In this document: positions 56,501-64,000 of the stretch, one piece after another | Layout: each line of letters begins with the position of its first letter | How positions within the stretch are numbered: the stretch's first letter is position 1 | Source of the DNA: Allolobophora icterica | Lineage: Eukaryota; Annelida; Clitellata; Crassiclitellata; Lumbricidae | NCBI GenBank assembly: GCA_963556255.1 | Contig: OY744614.1 | Coordinates: 39,926,617-39,990,616 of the forward strand | Reading direction: 5' to 3' | Length of the DNA stretch: 64,000 nt | Translations under genes and position numbers: made by a program | Notes under the pieces: model-generated | Told to the model about the DNA's origin: nothing | Databases searched by the model: none | Seen by the model: the letters and a program-made list of their open reading frames with translations, nothing else

Positions 56501-59500
56501 ACAACCATGTGTAACAATTACCAATGCCAGTTAAACCATGAAGAGAACAGACTATTATAGTATTCACTTATATGCCTTGTACTCTATGAGTGGCCCTGAG
56601 GGTGAACTGTCATTAGAGCAGTAAAACACTCACACGAGCACTTGCTATCTTGCAGACTCTCGTAGCCAGACAGAGCACTCGGCCTGGAACGTGGGGAGAG
56701 TATTCTAGCCTCCACTCAGGCAACCACTGTGTACAGACCTTGAGCAAGTCCTTCACTCACAATTGCTCAGCGCCATCGATATTCTGTATCATGGTCGTGC
56801 ATGCACTTGAGAACTGTTGAAGGAGGGCAATATCGAAAGTAGTTGTATTTTTATTGTATTGTTAAGCAGGCTGAATAAAACAAGCTTGTAAAAGCTAACT
56901 AGTCAGTAGGTGCCCCTGGAATACGTGCACTTCTGAACCTATAAAGGAGGGCAATATCAAATACAGCTGTATTGTCTTGTAATGTATTGTAAAAGCAGGT
57001 TGAATACAACAAGTAAAAGCTAACCAGTCAGCAGGTGCCCCCGGGATGCTGCTTCCCACAGCAGGTACCAACACAGCGTTGCGTTCTTCCGTCAAGCACA
57101 CCCACTGGTCAATTAGGCTGCGCTCACGCTCAACGTCTGCTTCGGATTTTTCTATAGCAGAATACAAAACAGTTAAGAAAAAAAAACATTTACAGTAAAT
57201 GCTCGGAGGAAGAGGAGTCAACGAGTCGGAATCGCATGATGAAGGAACAAGGCTACTGAAGCAAATCTCGGAATCTGTATATTACATGTTATAAAACAGT
57301 ATGAATATAAAAATGACAATTGCCAGAACACATTGCAACGTATGACAATAATGCACTATTAATAAAATGCATGAAATAGAAACATTACGCATGCATGCAA
57401 TCATGTATGTCTACATGTATGCACACATGTATGTATGCCTATACGTACATATGTATGCATGTCCGTATTCTTGTACATATGTATGTTTACATGTATGTGT
57501 TTTTGTATGATATGTATGCATGCAAGTACAATGGTATACAAGAAGCTAGTTTAAATGACTGGCCTTCTTTGTTCATGATCTTCTGCAGTTGGTCGTCCAA
57601 ATACTCGCGCCTTTTCTCCAGCGCTTCTGACCATTTCTCCCGCAGCACCGTCAAGTCCTCCTCCTGGTAACTGTCCAGACCCTTCTGAAGTTTAGACCTT
57701 GCACAGACGCCTCCGATTGAGATGTGGTTGATCGATTCACAGATGATTGGCAGGGTACCAGAGTTCTGGACTGGCTTCACTTGTACCAGTATACGACGAG
57801 ATTGACCCTGAAAGAAATTTAGTGGCTGATTGGTTGTTGATTGATTAGATCGAGTCTAAATACTTCTATAGTTTTATCACAATGCATAAGGCATCAGACG
57901 ACTGTCGATTCAAGTGAATCCTTAGTCAATATAGTATTGTATTGTATCAGAAAACTTGTAAAGCGCCTCTACCTAATGCCCATCAATCAGAGGTGCTCTC
58001 AGTGCGAAAGTCCCCAGGAATAAAGGCAAGTTTTAAGACAGCGAAAAGATGTGGCAGGACCACCAGATTACATTGCAACGTGGACCGTAGGGGGAAGCTC
58101 ATTCCATAATGAAGGGCCAATACTAACAAAGGCATGGAACTGGGCCATGGCCGTTGATTCGTCAGAGAAACCCGGTCTGATGGGTCAAATCTGATTGAAA
58201 TACATCAGCCCTTCAGATAAATATGTGGGGTTAAAAAAAAACCGCACATAAAGTGAAATTGTTTGCGCTTGAGCTTAGATGCTGCAGAGTGAAACTCAGC
58301 TCGCCTGAACTACCCTTCAAAGTGGCAAACATTCACTTGTGTTGCTTACATCCGAATAAATAAAGAAAGAAGTGAACGAATTAGGTCTTCCATAAGCAAC
58401 AAATAGGAGAGTTAAAGTAGAAGGGAAGGCAAAAAGCTCATGTGACCAATGTACCTTAAATATACAAGGTCTCTAGACATTTAACTCCATAAACCAGTCA
58501 ATACACAACACTAACAATGAGCACAGATCTTATCAGCATATTGAATCAGCGCTCGTGACTAAGCTGGTGCTTTGTGCTTAGCTTTAGAGTAGCACTTTAG
58601 AAATTCGGAGTTTACGATTACTTTCCTAAATCCGATCTCCATAAGTGATCATACACGGTGCGTCAAGTATGTGAAAGATCGCAAAATTTAGAATAGTTAA
58701 ATAATACTAGTATCAAGCATGCCATAGCGTGAAATCATTTGCTTTTCCAAGCTTCTGAAAAGACACAATATAACCAGGGGCGTAGCCAGACTTCAATTCA
58801 AGAGGAGGCAACTACTGCTTGTCTAAACTTTTATGCAGTGGCGGCGATTTTGTTTCAGAGGTCAGAGGGAAATTTGTCAGCGTCCGAAAAAACTTATGAG
58901 AATTTAAGAATTTTGCTGTGAGAATTTTTTTTTTTTTTTTTTTTTAGTCATTAACACATTCGAGGACTTTCTTCGACACAAATCAAGAGGAGGCAAAATC
59001 CACCTCTCCTGGGGTCTACTTCAGAAAATACATGGAGAATTTTTAAATTCGCTAAACCAAGAGGAGGCAAATGCCTCCTCTTGCCTCCATGTAGCTACGC
59101 CTATGAATATAACATCCAGATGTACATACCTGTCTCAGTTGATAGATGCCACCAGTTGGCACTTCGTCCTTTTGAACGACCTCGACTGGGACGTACTCCC
59201 CTTGCTCGTTCAACTCATGTATCTCAACCCACAGCTCAATCTTTCGAGTCAGTTCACCCCATCTACAGGTAAGAAAATGTAAACACAGAGTCAAACCTTT
59301 AGTTGCTTTCTTTATGTACAGGAAAATGAAACACAAACTTATCTTCAACTTCTTTTTCACAGGTATCAAAATTTTTATAAGTTTCAAATTAACACATTTC
59401 TATAACTTTACTTTAAAATTTGTAGATGCATAATCCCAGCAGGTTTTAGACACATGTGAATCAGTCCTGACTGCCCTAGGTGTGATTTTGCAGCTTTGTC

Positions 59501-62500
59501 ATTTAAGTGAAAGCAGTAACTGTTACAAGGGATGGCAGGCAGTAGGAACAGCTGGAAGTCTAACTATGCCTCAAACAATCAACACAAAGATAGGCTAACA
59601 TTGGGGGTTCTTCACTTATGACCCTTAGTTGTTTGTTTCTTAAATTCATATAGCAATGAAAAGAGCTACTGGGTAGAGTGTACTAGTACATGAATTAAAA
59701 GTAATTAGCCTGGCCAGAGTTTCAACAATGCACATCATTTACCTGTCCATGATGGACTGTGACTTGGCCTGGACTTGTTCCATTTCCCAGTCCAACCTGT
59801 TGCTGAAGGCTGCACTGCGATGGCCCCAGACCTCAATTGAAAGAGCACCACCCATGCAGTGCTCGACAAACTCATCGGTCACGTGTACAGTAAATTCCTA
59901 AAGTGTATAAAAAATCCACAACTGTACAACAACAACAGATAATGACAAAAACTCGGTCATTGTTTGCGTACATGCAAACTCTTTATAAAGCAAGAACTCT
60001 CCAGCTCCTCTGGAAATGTTAGTCTTAGGTTTGCCACATGTTGTGCCACCTTAGAAATGAAATATTTAATAACATAAGAACTTATGAGAATCAGTCAACG
60101 TCCTATCTGCACTAAGTGTGAATTTGAACAGCTAATGGGGTATGAATTTGAACTTTGTAATTTAAGTGAAAGCAGTAACTTTTACAAGGGATGGAAGGCA
60201 GCAGGAACAGCTGGAAGTCTAACTATGCCTCAAATAATTGACACAAGGATAGGCTACTGGGGGATTTTACGCTTATTATTCCCACTTGAAAAATGTTCCT
60301 CTTGAGTAAAAACTTAACGAAAGATTGAATAATACATGTGAATTTAAACTAATCAATAAAATCAGTTATAAAATCACTAAAGTAAATACACTTTGTTTCT
60401 TGTTTCGCAGCTTGTTCAAATATTTTTACCAGTTTATTCCCAACCAGGGCGTCTACTCCACAGAAACCTTGGAGCTCCATTCAAAAAATGGGGGGGGACA
60501 GATCTGTCAGTGTATGTGCCGTTATTGGGGGAGGGGGAAAGAAGGGGAAGGGGTAGAGGAGGGAGGGAAGTTGCTCCAATGACTTTGGGGGGGATACATG
60601 CCGCTGCTCCCAAATGAACCAATTTACAGAGGGTACATCAATGTCAATTTAGACAACCGAGGCATCAACGCACCCTCGTATGGTCGAAATAGAATGAAAT
60701 GTCCTCAGGACGTTTACGAGAGACTGTTTCCGGACCAACAACAGGTGGCACCACGATCGGTTCCGGATAGCACCAGAACGTATATTGACAGAAGACGAAG
60801 TGGGAGAGTGCAGGAGGCAATCCTCGTGCTTCTCTAATCATCACCTACAAGAAAAAGAAACTCCGTTAAACTCAGCAGTTCAAGTAGACTATACACAATG
60901 CTTATCCAGCATAAGTTGCCTTGCTTATCCATCACAAGCCACCTCGCCTATCCACCACAGGCCGTCTTGCTTATCCACCATAAGCTGTCTTGCTCATCCA
61001 TCACAGGCTGCCTTGCTTTTCCAAAACAGGGTGCCTTGCTAACCCACCACAGGCTGCCTCTCCGTCTGAGTGGACTGGTCTTCTAAATTATTGACCCATC
61101 AGTTTGGTTTTCGGGCATTATTAGTTGATGCCTGATGCACTAGACTTCTGGCATGAGTGTAAGTTACTAATTACAATTACAATTGCTCGTTGAATTATAT
61201 CTTCCAGTCTGCTTATTTATCGTTAATGCTGAATTCTTATCTTCAGTTTGATGGCAACATAATATACCAACTGGATTTTTAAAACACAATGCAGGAGGAA
61301 TAATTTCTAATTCTTTAAACCACAGTAGATACGACAGCTTAAGCTTTACAACAGGCTGAGATTAAAACTTACATTCATACAGGTAATTCTGATTTTTCGT
61401 TAACCATGTTCCGATTAGCATGCACCATTTCAGACCTGTACTTCTCAAGGTCTAACATCGTAAGCACTTCGTGAGTCTTACACCAATGGTGGAATCCTAA
61501 TATAAAAGTCTTCAACAGACAGCAACCCAACTGCATCTGAGCAAAGAAAACATGGCTCTACATAATCACCTGGCATACGATGTTAGAACCAATGGCAACA
61601 CCTTGCTCCTCGTCCATTTCCATGATGTTAATTGGTCGGCTGCCAGAAGCGCTCGTGTCGTTACCGCTCTCCGATGCTACGTCGTCAGGAAGTCGCTCGG
61701 GAAGCTTCCCAGAAACACGACTCAGTTCTATGTGCAGACGTCCAGCAACCTAGAATACCAGTTGGTCAAAGGTAACATTTCAAACTAGAATACCAGTCAG
61801 TCAAAGGTAACATTTCAAACTAGAATACCAGTCAGCCAAAGGTAACATTTCAAACTACAATACCAGTCAGTCAAAGGTAACATTTCAAACTAGAATACCA
61901 GTCAGCCAAAGGTAACATTTCAAACTACAATACCAGTCAGTCAAAGGTAACATTTCAAACTAGAATACCAGTCAGTCAAAGGTAACATTTCACGATTGTT
62001 TTACCTCTCCCTGCTGGCTGATGATAGGTACGTGATATTCAAGTTTTGTGTCAAAGAAGAGCGCCTCCAGGAAGATATTAGCAACGCCGATAAGAATGTG
62101 GTTCTCTTGCGTCTCAAAAAACGGATCGTTCTTCGCTGGTGGGCCATCGTCCTTTTGAAAGCAACAAATAACATTAGATTCAAGTTATAGCAAAAATCAA
62201 TTACATAAAATTAATCAATTAAAATTAAACTCAATTCAAATAAAAAATAAAAATAAAAAAATAAAAAAAATTGAAATAAAACTATTAAAAATTACAACAA
62301 AATTTAAAATTAAATTAAAATGAATCAAGTAAATAAATTAAAAATCAATTAAACCAATTATAGCAAAAATTAAATACGGCAAACCAACATCTTAATCGAT
62401 TGGGCAACAATAGATATGTGAACATCAAGTCTTTCTTGAATTGGTGCTATATAAATTTGAAATTACAATTACCATTACCATTAACTAAAGTGTATCTATA

Positions 62501-64000
62501 TTACATCTACAAAGATTGGTATAGTGCTGCCATCACAATGCTAAGTCCCACATTAAATTATGCAATCAGTCAGTAAACAAATCAAATTTACTGATCTACA
62601 AGACTGAACGTCAATGCACACTGCTCTTTCCCAGCTAATCAATCAAGCAACTTCACTGATCTATACCCGACTTGCATTCCAAACACCCTGCTCTTTTACC
62701 AGCTAAATCAATCAATCAATCAATCATCAACAAATTCACTAATCAATAAGACTTGCATTCAGAATAAGCTGCTCTTTCACCAGCAAAATCAATAAATCAA
62801 CCGCATTTACTAACCTATAACACTCGCTTTCAGAATAAGCTGCTTTTAAACCAGCAATCAATCAATCGACATTACCAATCAATAAGACTTGCCTTAAGAG
62901 GAAGCTGTTTTTCTTTCCGCTCCTCGTATATGTCCCGCATCTCGATCAATTTATTCTCAAACTTCTCGACTGACCAGACTTGATTTCCTTTGCCGCGATA
63001 CTTCACCAAAATGGCCGGTTCGCTAAGGAAAGCTCCTCCCTGTAAAAGAACGAAGATGCAACTGTTAGTTCCCAAGAAATATCCCTGTATCGTAAAACCA
63101 ATGCTCACTAAACTATGTTCTGTATTCACAAAAGAAACGAGTAATGCACGTACGCATGTGTGTATGAATGTATCAAGACACACAAAGTTGGAGGGTTCTT
63201 ACGAAGCTCAATACACAGATAGTTAACAAACAATCCAATCTGTATCTAATCTGTAAATCTGTATCTAATCATTATCTAATCTGTAACTAATCTGAATATC
63301 AAAATCTAATGTAATGAAACCTGCATTTAATTTATAGTCTTAACAATCCATTTTTGTTGCCTAGTTCTGATTTTTAATTAAGCTACTCTGCAATACCAAA
63401 ACAAGTATCAGGGTTAGCAGAATTTAGAGAAATAATCAGAGAGCATGCCTCTCAAATGATCTGCCCCTTGTAACTGTTAAATACAAAAGCTTACTAAATA
63501 TTGATAAGTATAAAGAAACTTAACAAATGACTCAATATGTGTCATTACTAAAATGAAAAAATAAGTGTTGATGTATGTATGTATGCATACACATACAAAC
63601 ATACCTACATTCATGCATATATAGGTCTATACTATGCATGTATGTATGTATGCATGTATGTATGTATGCATGCATGTATGTATGCATGTATGCATGCATG
63701 TATGTATGTAAGAATGTATGTATGTAATATGTATGTGCATAGGCATTGATGCATGCCGTACGTACGTGTGTAAGAATGTATCAGGACACGTAATACAGCA
63801 CCATTGATCTTATAAGAACTGCATGCATGACTATCCAATTGATCTAAACAAGATCCATCAGTGATTCCTCTGGTACATCACCCTTGTTGAACTAACTAAA
63901 TCACACGACGTGACATCTTGTGGGTTACACAGGAACTGGGCATTACACCAACCTTTCTGTTGGGACTGAGGTTGGCAGCTGGTATCTGAAGCGTGACAGA
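43243..64000 (-). CDS. KIF13B: KIF13B/Khc-73-type kinesin-3, C-terminal 1371 residues (5' partial)
   Basis: Exons in transcript order: 63953-64000 (continues outside), 62893-63039, 62005-62151, 61570-61749, 60674-60844, 59743-59897, 59130-59262, 57564-57807, 57025-57151, 56132-56187, 55475-55599, 54664-54879, 52512-52565, 51264-51416, 50652-50729, 50097-50129, 49337-49520, 46843-46961, 45176-46418, 44141-44353 and 43243-43532. All phases agree, giving 4116 coding bases and one stop. The product is the post-motor stalk and tail of a plus-end-directed microtubule motor. KIF13B carries cargo bound by scaffolds such as Dlg, and its CAP-Gly tail binds dynactin-like partners. The motor and FHA domains lie beyond 64000. 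Presence of CAP-Gly supports KIF13B/Khc-73 over KIF13A. Confidence 0.95.
43578..43661. repeat. Long hairpin in the last KIF13-like intron
   Basis: Two 31-nt arms (43578-43608, 43631-43661) pair with one mismatch around a 22-nt loop that itself contains a 5-bp stem (CAGGT/ACCTG). It lies 46 nt upstream of the last exon's acceptor. It could be a tiny MITE, a structured intron element or a microRNA-like hairpin. Confidence 0.85.
45176..46418 (-). CDS. KIF13B: KIF13-like large disordered tail exon
   Basis: 414 codons, acidic and Ser/Thr-rich. It contains SLASSGYGSQAISTQTLSSE, which corresponds to the conserved SGYFSxSxSxxTLS element in KIF13 tails. A long antisense frame across it is a shadow. 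Confidence 0.88.
47800..47910 (+). repeat. Dispersed repeat family C, copy 1
   Basis: Shares AAAGATTTACAGAAGCACRT, AGTCYTGTCTGTTGAGGCCA and GAGCTTCCACTACAA-type words with 48905-49005 at about 88% identity. Intronic, no coding capacity. Confidence 0.8.
48560..48640 (-). repeat. SINE family A tail fragment
   Basis: (ATCA)n, then TTTACATAGCTCCCCTTCAA and CTACTCAGAGGCGCTTCTGA, which is the inverted SINE 3' part. Confidence 0.65.
48905..49005 (+). repeat. Dispersed repeat family C, copy 2
   Basis: Partner of 47800-47910, same orientation, about 1.1 kb away in the same intron. Confidence 0.8.
49337..57807 (-). CDS. KIF13B: KIF13-like central exons (DUF-type stalk to phospho-rich tail)
   Basis: Ten exons. 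Recognisable blocks include GQSRRILVQVKPVQNSGTLP, a coiled coil with REKWSEALEKRREYLDDQLQ, LTEERNAVLVPAVGSSIPGA, HIPVVFLDLNADD, INSILPKEHGAKFF, SWDSSVHDSVHLNRVTPNNE, VQLSHPASMEIVLRKR, VTYEIVSNIPK, DGETYIEKY and a basic LRKATSVPNIHN. The RKxxSVPN site resembles the 14-3-3/Par1 phosphorylation site region of KIF13B. The exons ending at 57564 (GCCAGT) and 52512 (GCAAGT) appear to use GC donors. The 33-bp exon 50097-50129 rests on phase and splice sites only. Confidence 0.9.
49715..49830. repeat. (GA)n/(GACA)n microsatellite
   Basis: GAGAGA and GACAGACA runs in the intron after the 50097-50129 exon. Open frames across it are artefacts. Confidence 0.85.
50465..50565 (+). repeat. SINE family A body fragment with (ACAG)n tail
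   Basis: GACCTTGACCAAGTCCTTCA, then CTCACAATTGCTCAGACAGA, running straight into an ACAG microsatellite. Confidence 0.65.
51525..51650 (-). repeat. Dispersed repeat family B copy
   Basis: Inverted copy: AGTAACTTCTATTGTGCCGG, TGTCTAATGCACAAGGCACC, AATATCCAGAAGATCAGTC. Confidence 0.7.
52130..52200 (-). repeat. SINE family A tail fragment
   Basis: TATACAGCGCCACTTCAAGA and ACTACTCAGAGGCACTCC, inverted 3' part of family A. Confidence 0.6.
53114..53161. repeat. GC-rich inverted repeat, possible hAT terminus remnant
   Basis: TCTGCGGCCCGGT and its exact inverse lie 22 bp apart in an AT-rich intron. The CGGCCCGG...CCGGGCCG wording resembles terminal structures of some hAT elements, but no complete element is delimited. 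Confidence 0.5.
54385..54500 (-). repeat. Dispersed repeat family B copy
   Basis: AGTAACTTCTGTTGTGCCGG, TGTCTAATGTACA, CGACCGATGGCACACC. Contains a small internal insertion. Confidence 0.7.
54613..54642. repeat. (GAT)n microsatellite
   Basis: About ten GAT units, starting 22 bp inside the intron from the exon 54664-54879 donor. Confidence 0.95.
54887..55258. repeat. 30-bp minisatellite, about twelve copies, abutting a splice acceptor
   Basis: Unit CAGTTAAAACCAGTTGTACA, then CTGCAATGGC. The array starts 7 bp from the acceptor of exon 54664-54879. On the transcribed strand each unit reads TTTTAACTGGCCATTGCAG, an acceptor-like string. Confidence 0.92.
55640..55870. repeat. 74-bp degenerate tandem repeat
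   Basis: AACAAAGATACAAGATACAA and GATACCTATGCATATTC words recur at a 74-bp period (for example 55741 and 55815), with a diverged unit at the left. Confidence 0.85.
56323..56494 (+). mobile_element. hAT-type MITE 1 (172 bp, 8-bp target duplication)
   Basis: Starts CAGGGGCGTCTA and ends TAGAGGCCTCTG, imperfect 12-bp TIRs. Flanked by the perfect duplication ACAATAAC (56315-56322, 56495-56502). The 8-bp duplication and CAGGG start fit the hAT superfamily. The interior is C/T-rich and non-coding. Confidence 0.88.
56660..56780 (+). repeat. SINE family A body fragment
   Basis: ACAGACCTTGAGCAAGTCCT and TCACTCACAATTGCTCAGCG, with a decayed tRNA-like head upstream. Confidence 0.65.
57375..57535. repeat. 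ATGT/ATGC microsatellite
   Basis: Degenerate TATGTATGCATGTA-type repeat just outside the exon ending at 57564. Confidence 0.8.
57950..58150 (-). repeat. SINE family A tail fragment and associated repeat
   Basis: TTGTAAAGCGCCTCTACCTA and ATCAGAGGTGCTCTC match the family A 3' part in inverse. The following 130 bp look repeat-derived but are not classified. Confidence 0.5.
58775..59105 (+). mobile_element. hAT-type MITE 2 (331 bp, 8-bp target duplication) beside a splice donor
   Basis: Starts CAGGGGCGTAGCCAGA and ends with the inverse-like TGTAGCTACGCCTATG. AAGAGGAGGCA recurs near both ends. Flanked by the perfect duplication AATATAAC (58767-58774, 59106-59113). The interior has a T homopolymer of about 23 and no coding frame. 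Its right duplication ends 16 bp before the last base of exon 59130-59262, so it nearly touches the 5' splice site. Confidence 0.9.
59130..64000 (-). CDS. KIF13B: KIF13-like stalk exons, first part in window
   Basis: Seven exons encode, in order, PAANLSPNRK, ILVKYRGKGNQVWSVEKFEN, ENHILIGVANIFLEALFFD, KLEYHVPIISQQGE, VAGRLHIEL, EARGLPPALSHFVFCQYTFW, EFTVHVTDEFVEH, GALSIEVWGHR and a W-x-E-L-T-R-K-I-E-L exon ending GGIYQLRQ. The order and wording follow the conserved region after the FHA domain of KIF13 proteins. The exon ending at 62893 uses a GC donor (AAG|GCAAGT). Confidence 0.93.
60445..60606 (-). mobile_element. hAT-type MITE 1 family, second copy, inverted
   Basis: Matches 56323-56494 in reverse orientation (CCTTGGAGCTCCAT at one side; TTGCTCCAATGACTTTGGGG at the other). 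Starts CAGGGCGTCTA, ends CCGCTG. Candidate imperfect duplication TTCCCAAC/CTCCCAAA. Lies between exons 60674-60844 and 59743-59897. Confidence 0.8.
60910..61075. repeat. 23-bp minisatellite, about seven copies
   Basis: Unit TTGCTTATCCACCACAGGCT plus GCC, degenerate. On the transcribed strand it is GGCAGCCTGTGGTGGATAAG. Intronic. Confidence 0.85.
61085..61190 (+). repeat. Dispersed repeat family B copy
   Basis: TTAGTTGATGCCTGATGCAC, TAGACTTCTGGC, AGTTACTAATTACAATTACA; the most diverged copy. Confidence 0.5.
61750..61992. repeat. 35-bp minisatellite that includes the intron's 3' splice site, about seven copies
   Basis: Unit CTAGAATACCAGTCAGTCAA, then AGGTAACATTTCAAA. The unit begins exactly at the acceptor (CTAG on plus, read as CTAG on minus before exon 61570-61749), so the real acceptor is the first unit of the array. 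The array fills almost the whole 255-bp intron. Confidence 0.93.
62440..62490 (+). repeat. SINE tail fragment
   Basis: TTGAATTGGTGCTATATAAA, then TTTGAAATTACAATTACC, a typical SINE 3' tail. Confidence 0.5.
62590..62920. repeat. 65-82-bp degenerate tandem repeat that includes an exon end and its GC donor
   Basis: Units begin near 62592, 62658, 62740, 62811 and 62876. Each has TCAATAAGACTTGCATTCAG-like then AATAAGCTGCTCTTT-like sequence, then an ATCA-rich part. The last unit is the real exon end: ATAAGACTTGC (GC donor, inverted), then CTTAAGAGGAAGCTG (exon 62893-63039). Confidence 0.8.
63545..63785. repeat. ATGT/ATGC microsatellite
   Basis: Long run of TATG/CATG tetranucleotides. Frames across it are artefacts. 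Confidence 0.92.

Noticed and set aside
60598..60837. Plus-strand 79-aa frame
   Set aside because: It is antisense to kinesin exon 60674-60844, which matches KIF13 sequence on the minus strand.
63632..63838. Minus-strand 68-aa frame
   Set aside because: Pure microsatellite translation.

Overview
This is intron-rich animal DNA. Two long multi-exon genes lie on the minus strand, with AG-GT introns, microsatellites, tRNA-derived SINEs and interstitial CCCTAA-type repeats. Gene families, ancestral-looking intron density and TTAGGG-type repeats suggest a non-arthropod, probably marine, invertebrate. I cannot name the species. All exon coordinates were joined by hand from splice sites, reading phase and family similarity.

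Gene 1 (about 4.58-27.51 kb, minus) is a DIDO1/PHF3/SPOCD1-family protein of about 3270 residues in 21 coding exons. It has an acidic disordered N-terminus, a short charged coiled coil, a Cys4 motif, a TFIIS central domain (TFIIS-M), a SPOC domain and a very long disordered last exon. I found no PHD finger. Its introns hold SINEs, LINE tails (one with a 16-bp target duplication) and a TIR element.

The 27.5-43.2 kb interval between the genes is repeat-rich. In order it holds a degenerate telomere-like array split by a Penelope-like GIY-YIG fragment, two CRE palindromes, a 62-bp minisatellite, a complete Ty3/Gypsy-type LTR element (30.3-36.1 kb), a 49-bp tandem array and several dispersed repeats. 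The LTR element has identical-looking 1158-bp LTRs, a 4-bp target duplication and one 1077-aa open frame. That frame keeps Gag and protease but has lost the reverse transcriptase palm and the integrase core.

Gene 2 (43.24 kb to beyond 64 kb, minus) is the C-terminal 1371 residues of a KIF13B/Khc-73 kinesin-3, ending in a CAP-Gly domain. The motor lies outside the window. Three of its introns appear to use GC donors. Several introns are largely minisatellite, and in two cases the tandem unit includes the splice site itself. It also carries three hAT-type MITEs, two with perfect 8-bp target duplications and one with an imperfect duplication. One perfect-duplication copy sits 16 bp from a splice donor.

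The two genes have no evident joint pathway: one is nuclear (Pol II/chromatin) and one is cytoplasmic (microtubule transport). The most unusual content is the non-autonomous LTR element, the splice-site-bearing tandem repeats, and the retroelement inside telomere-like DNA.
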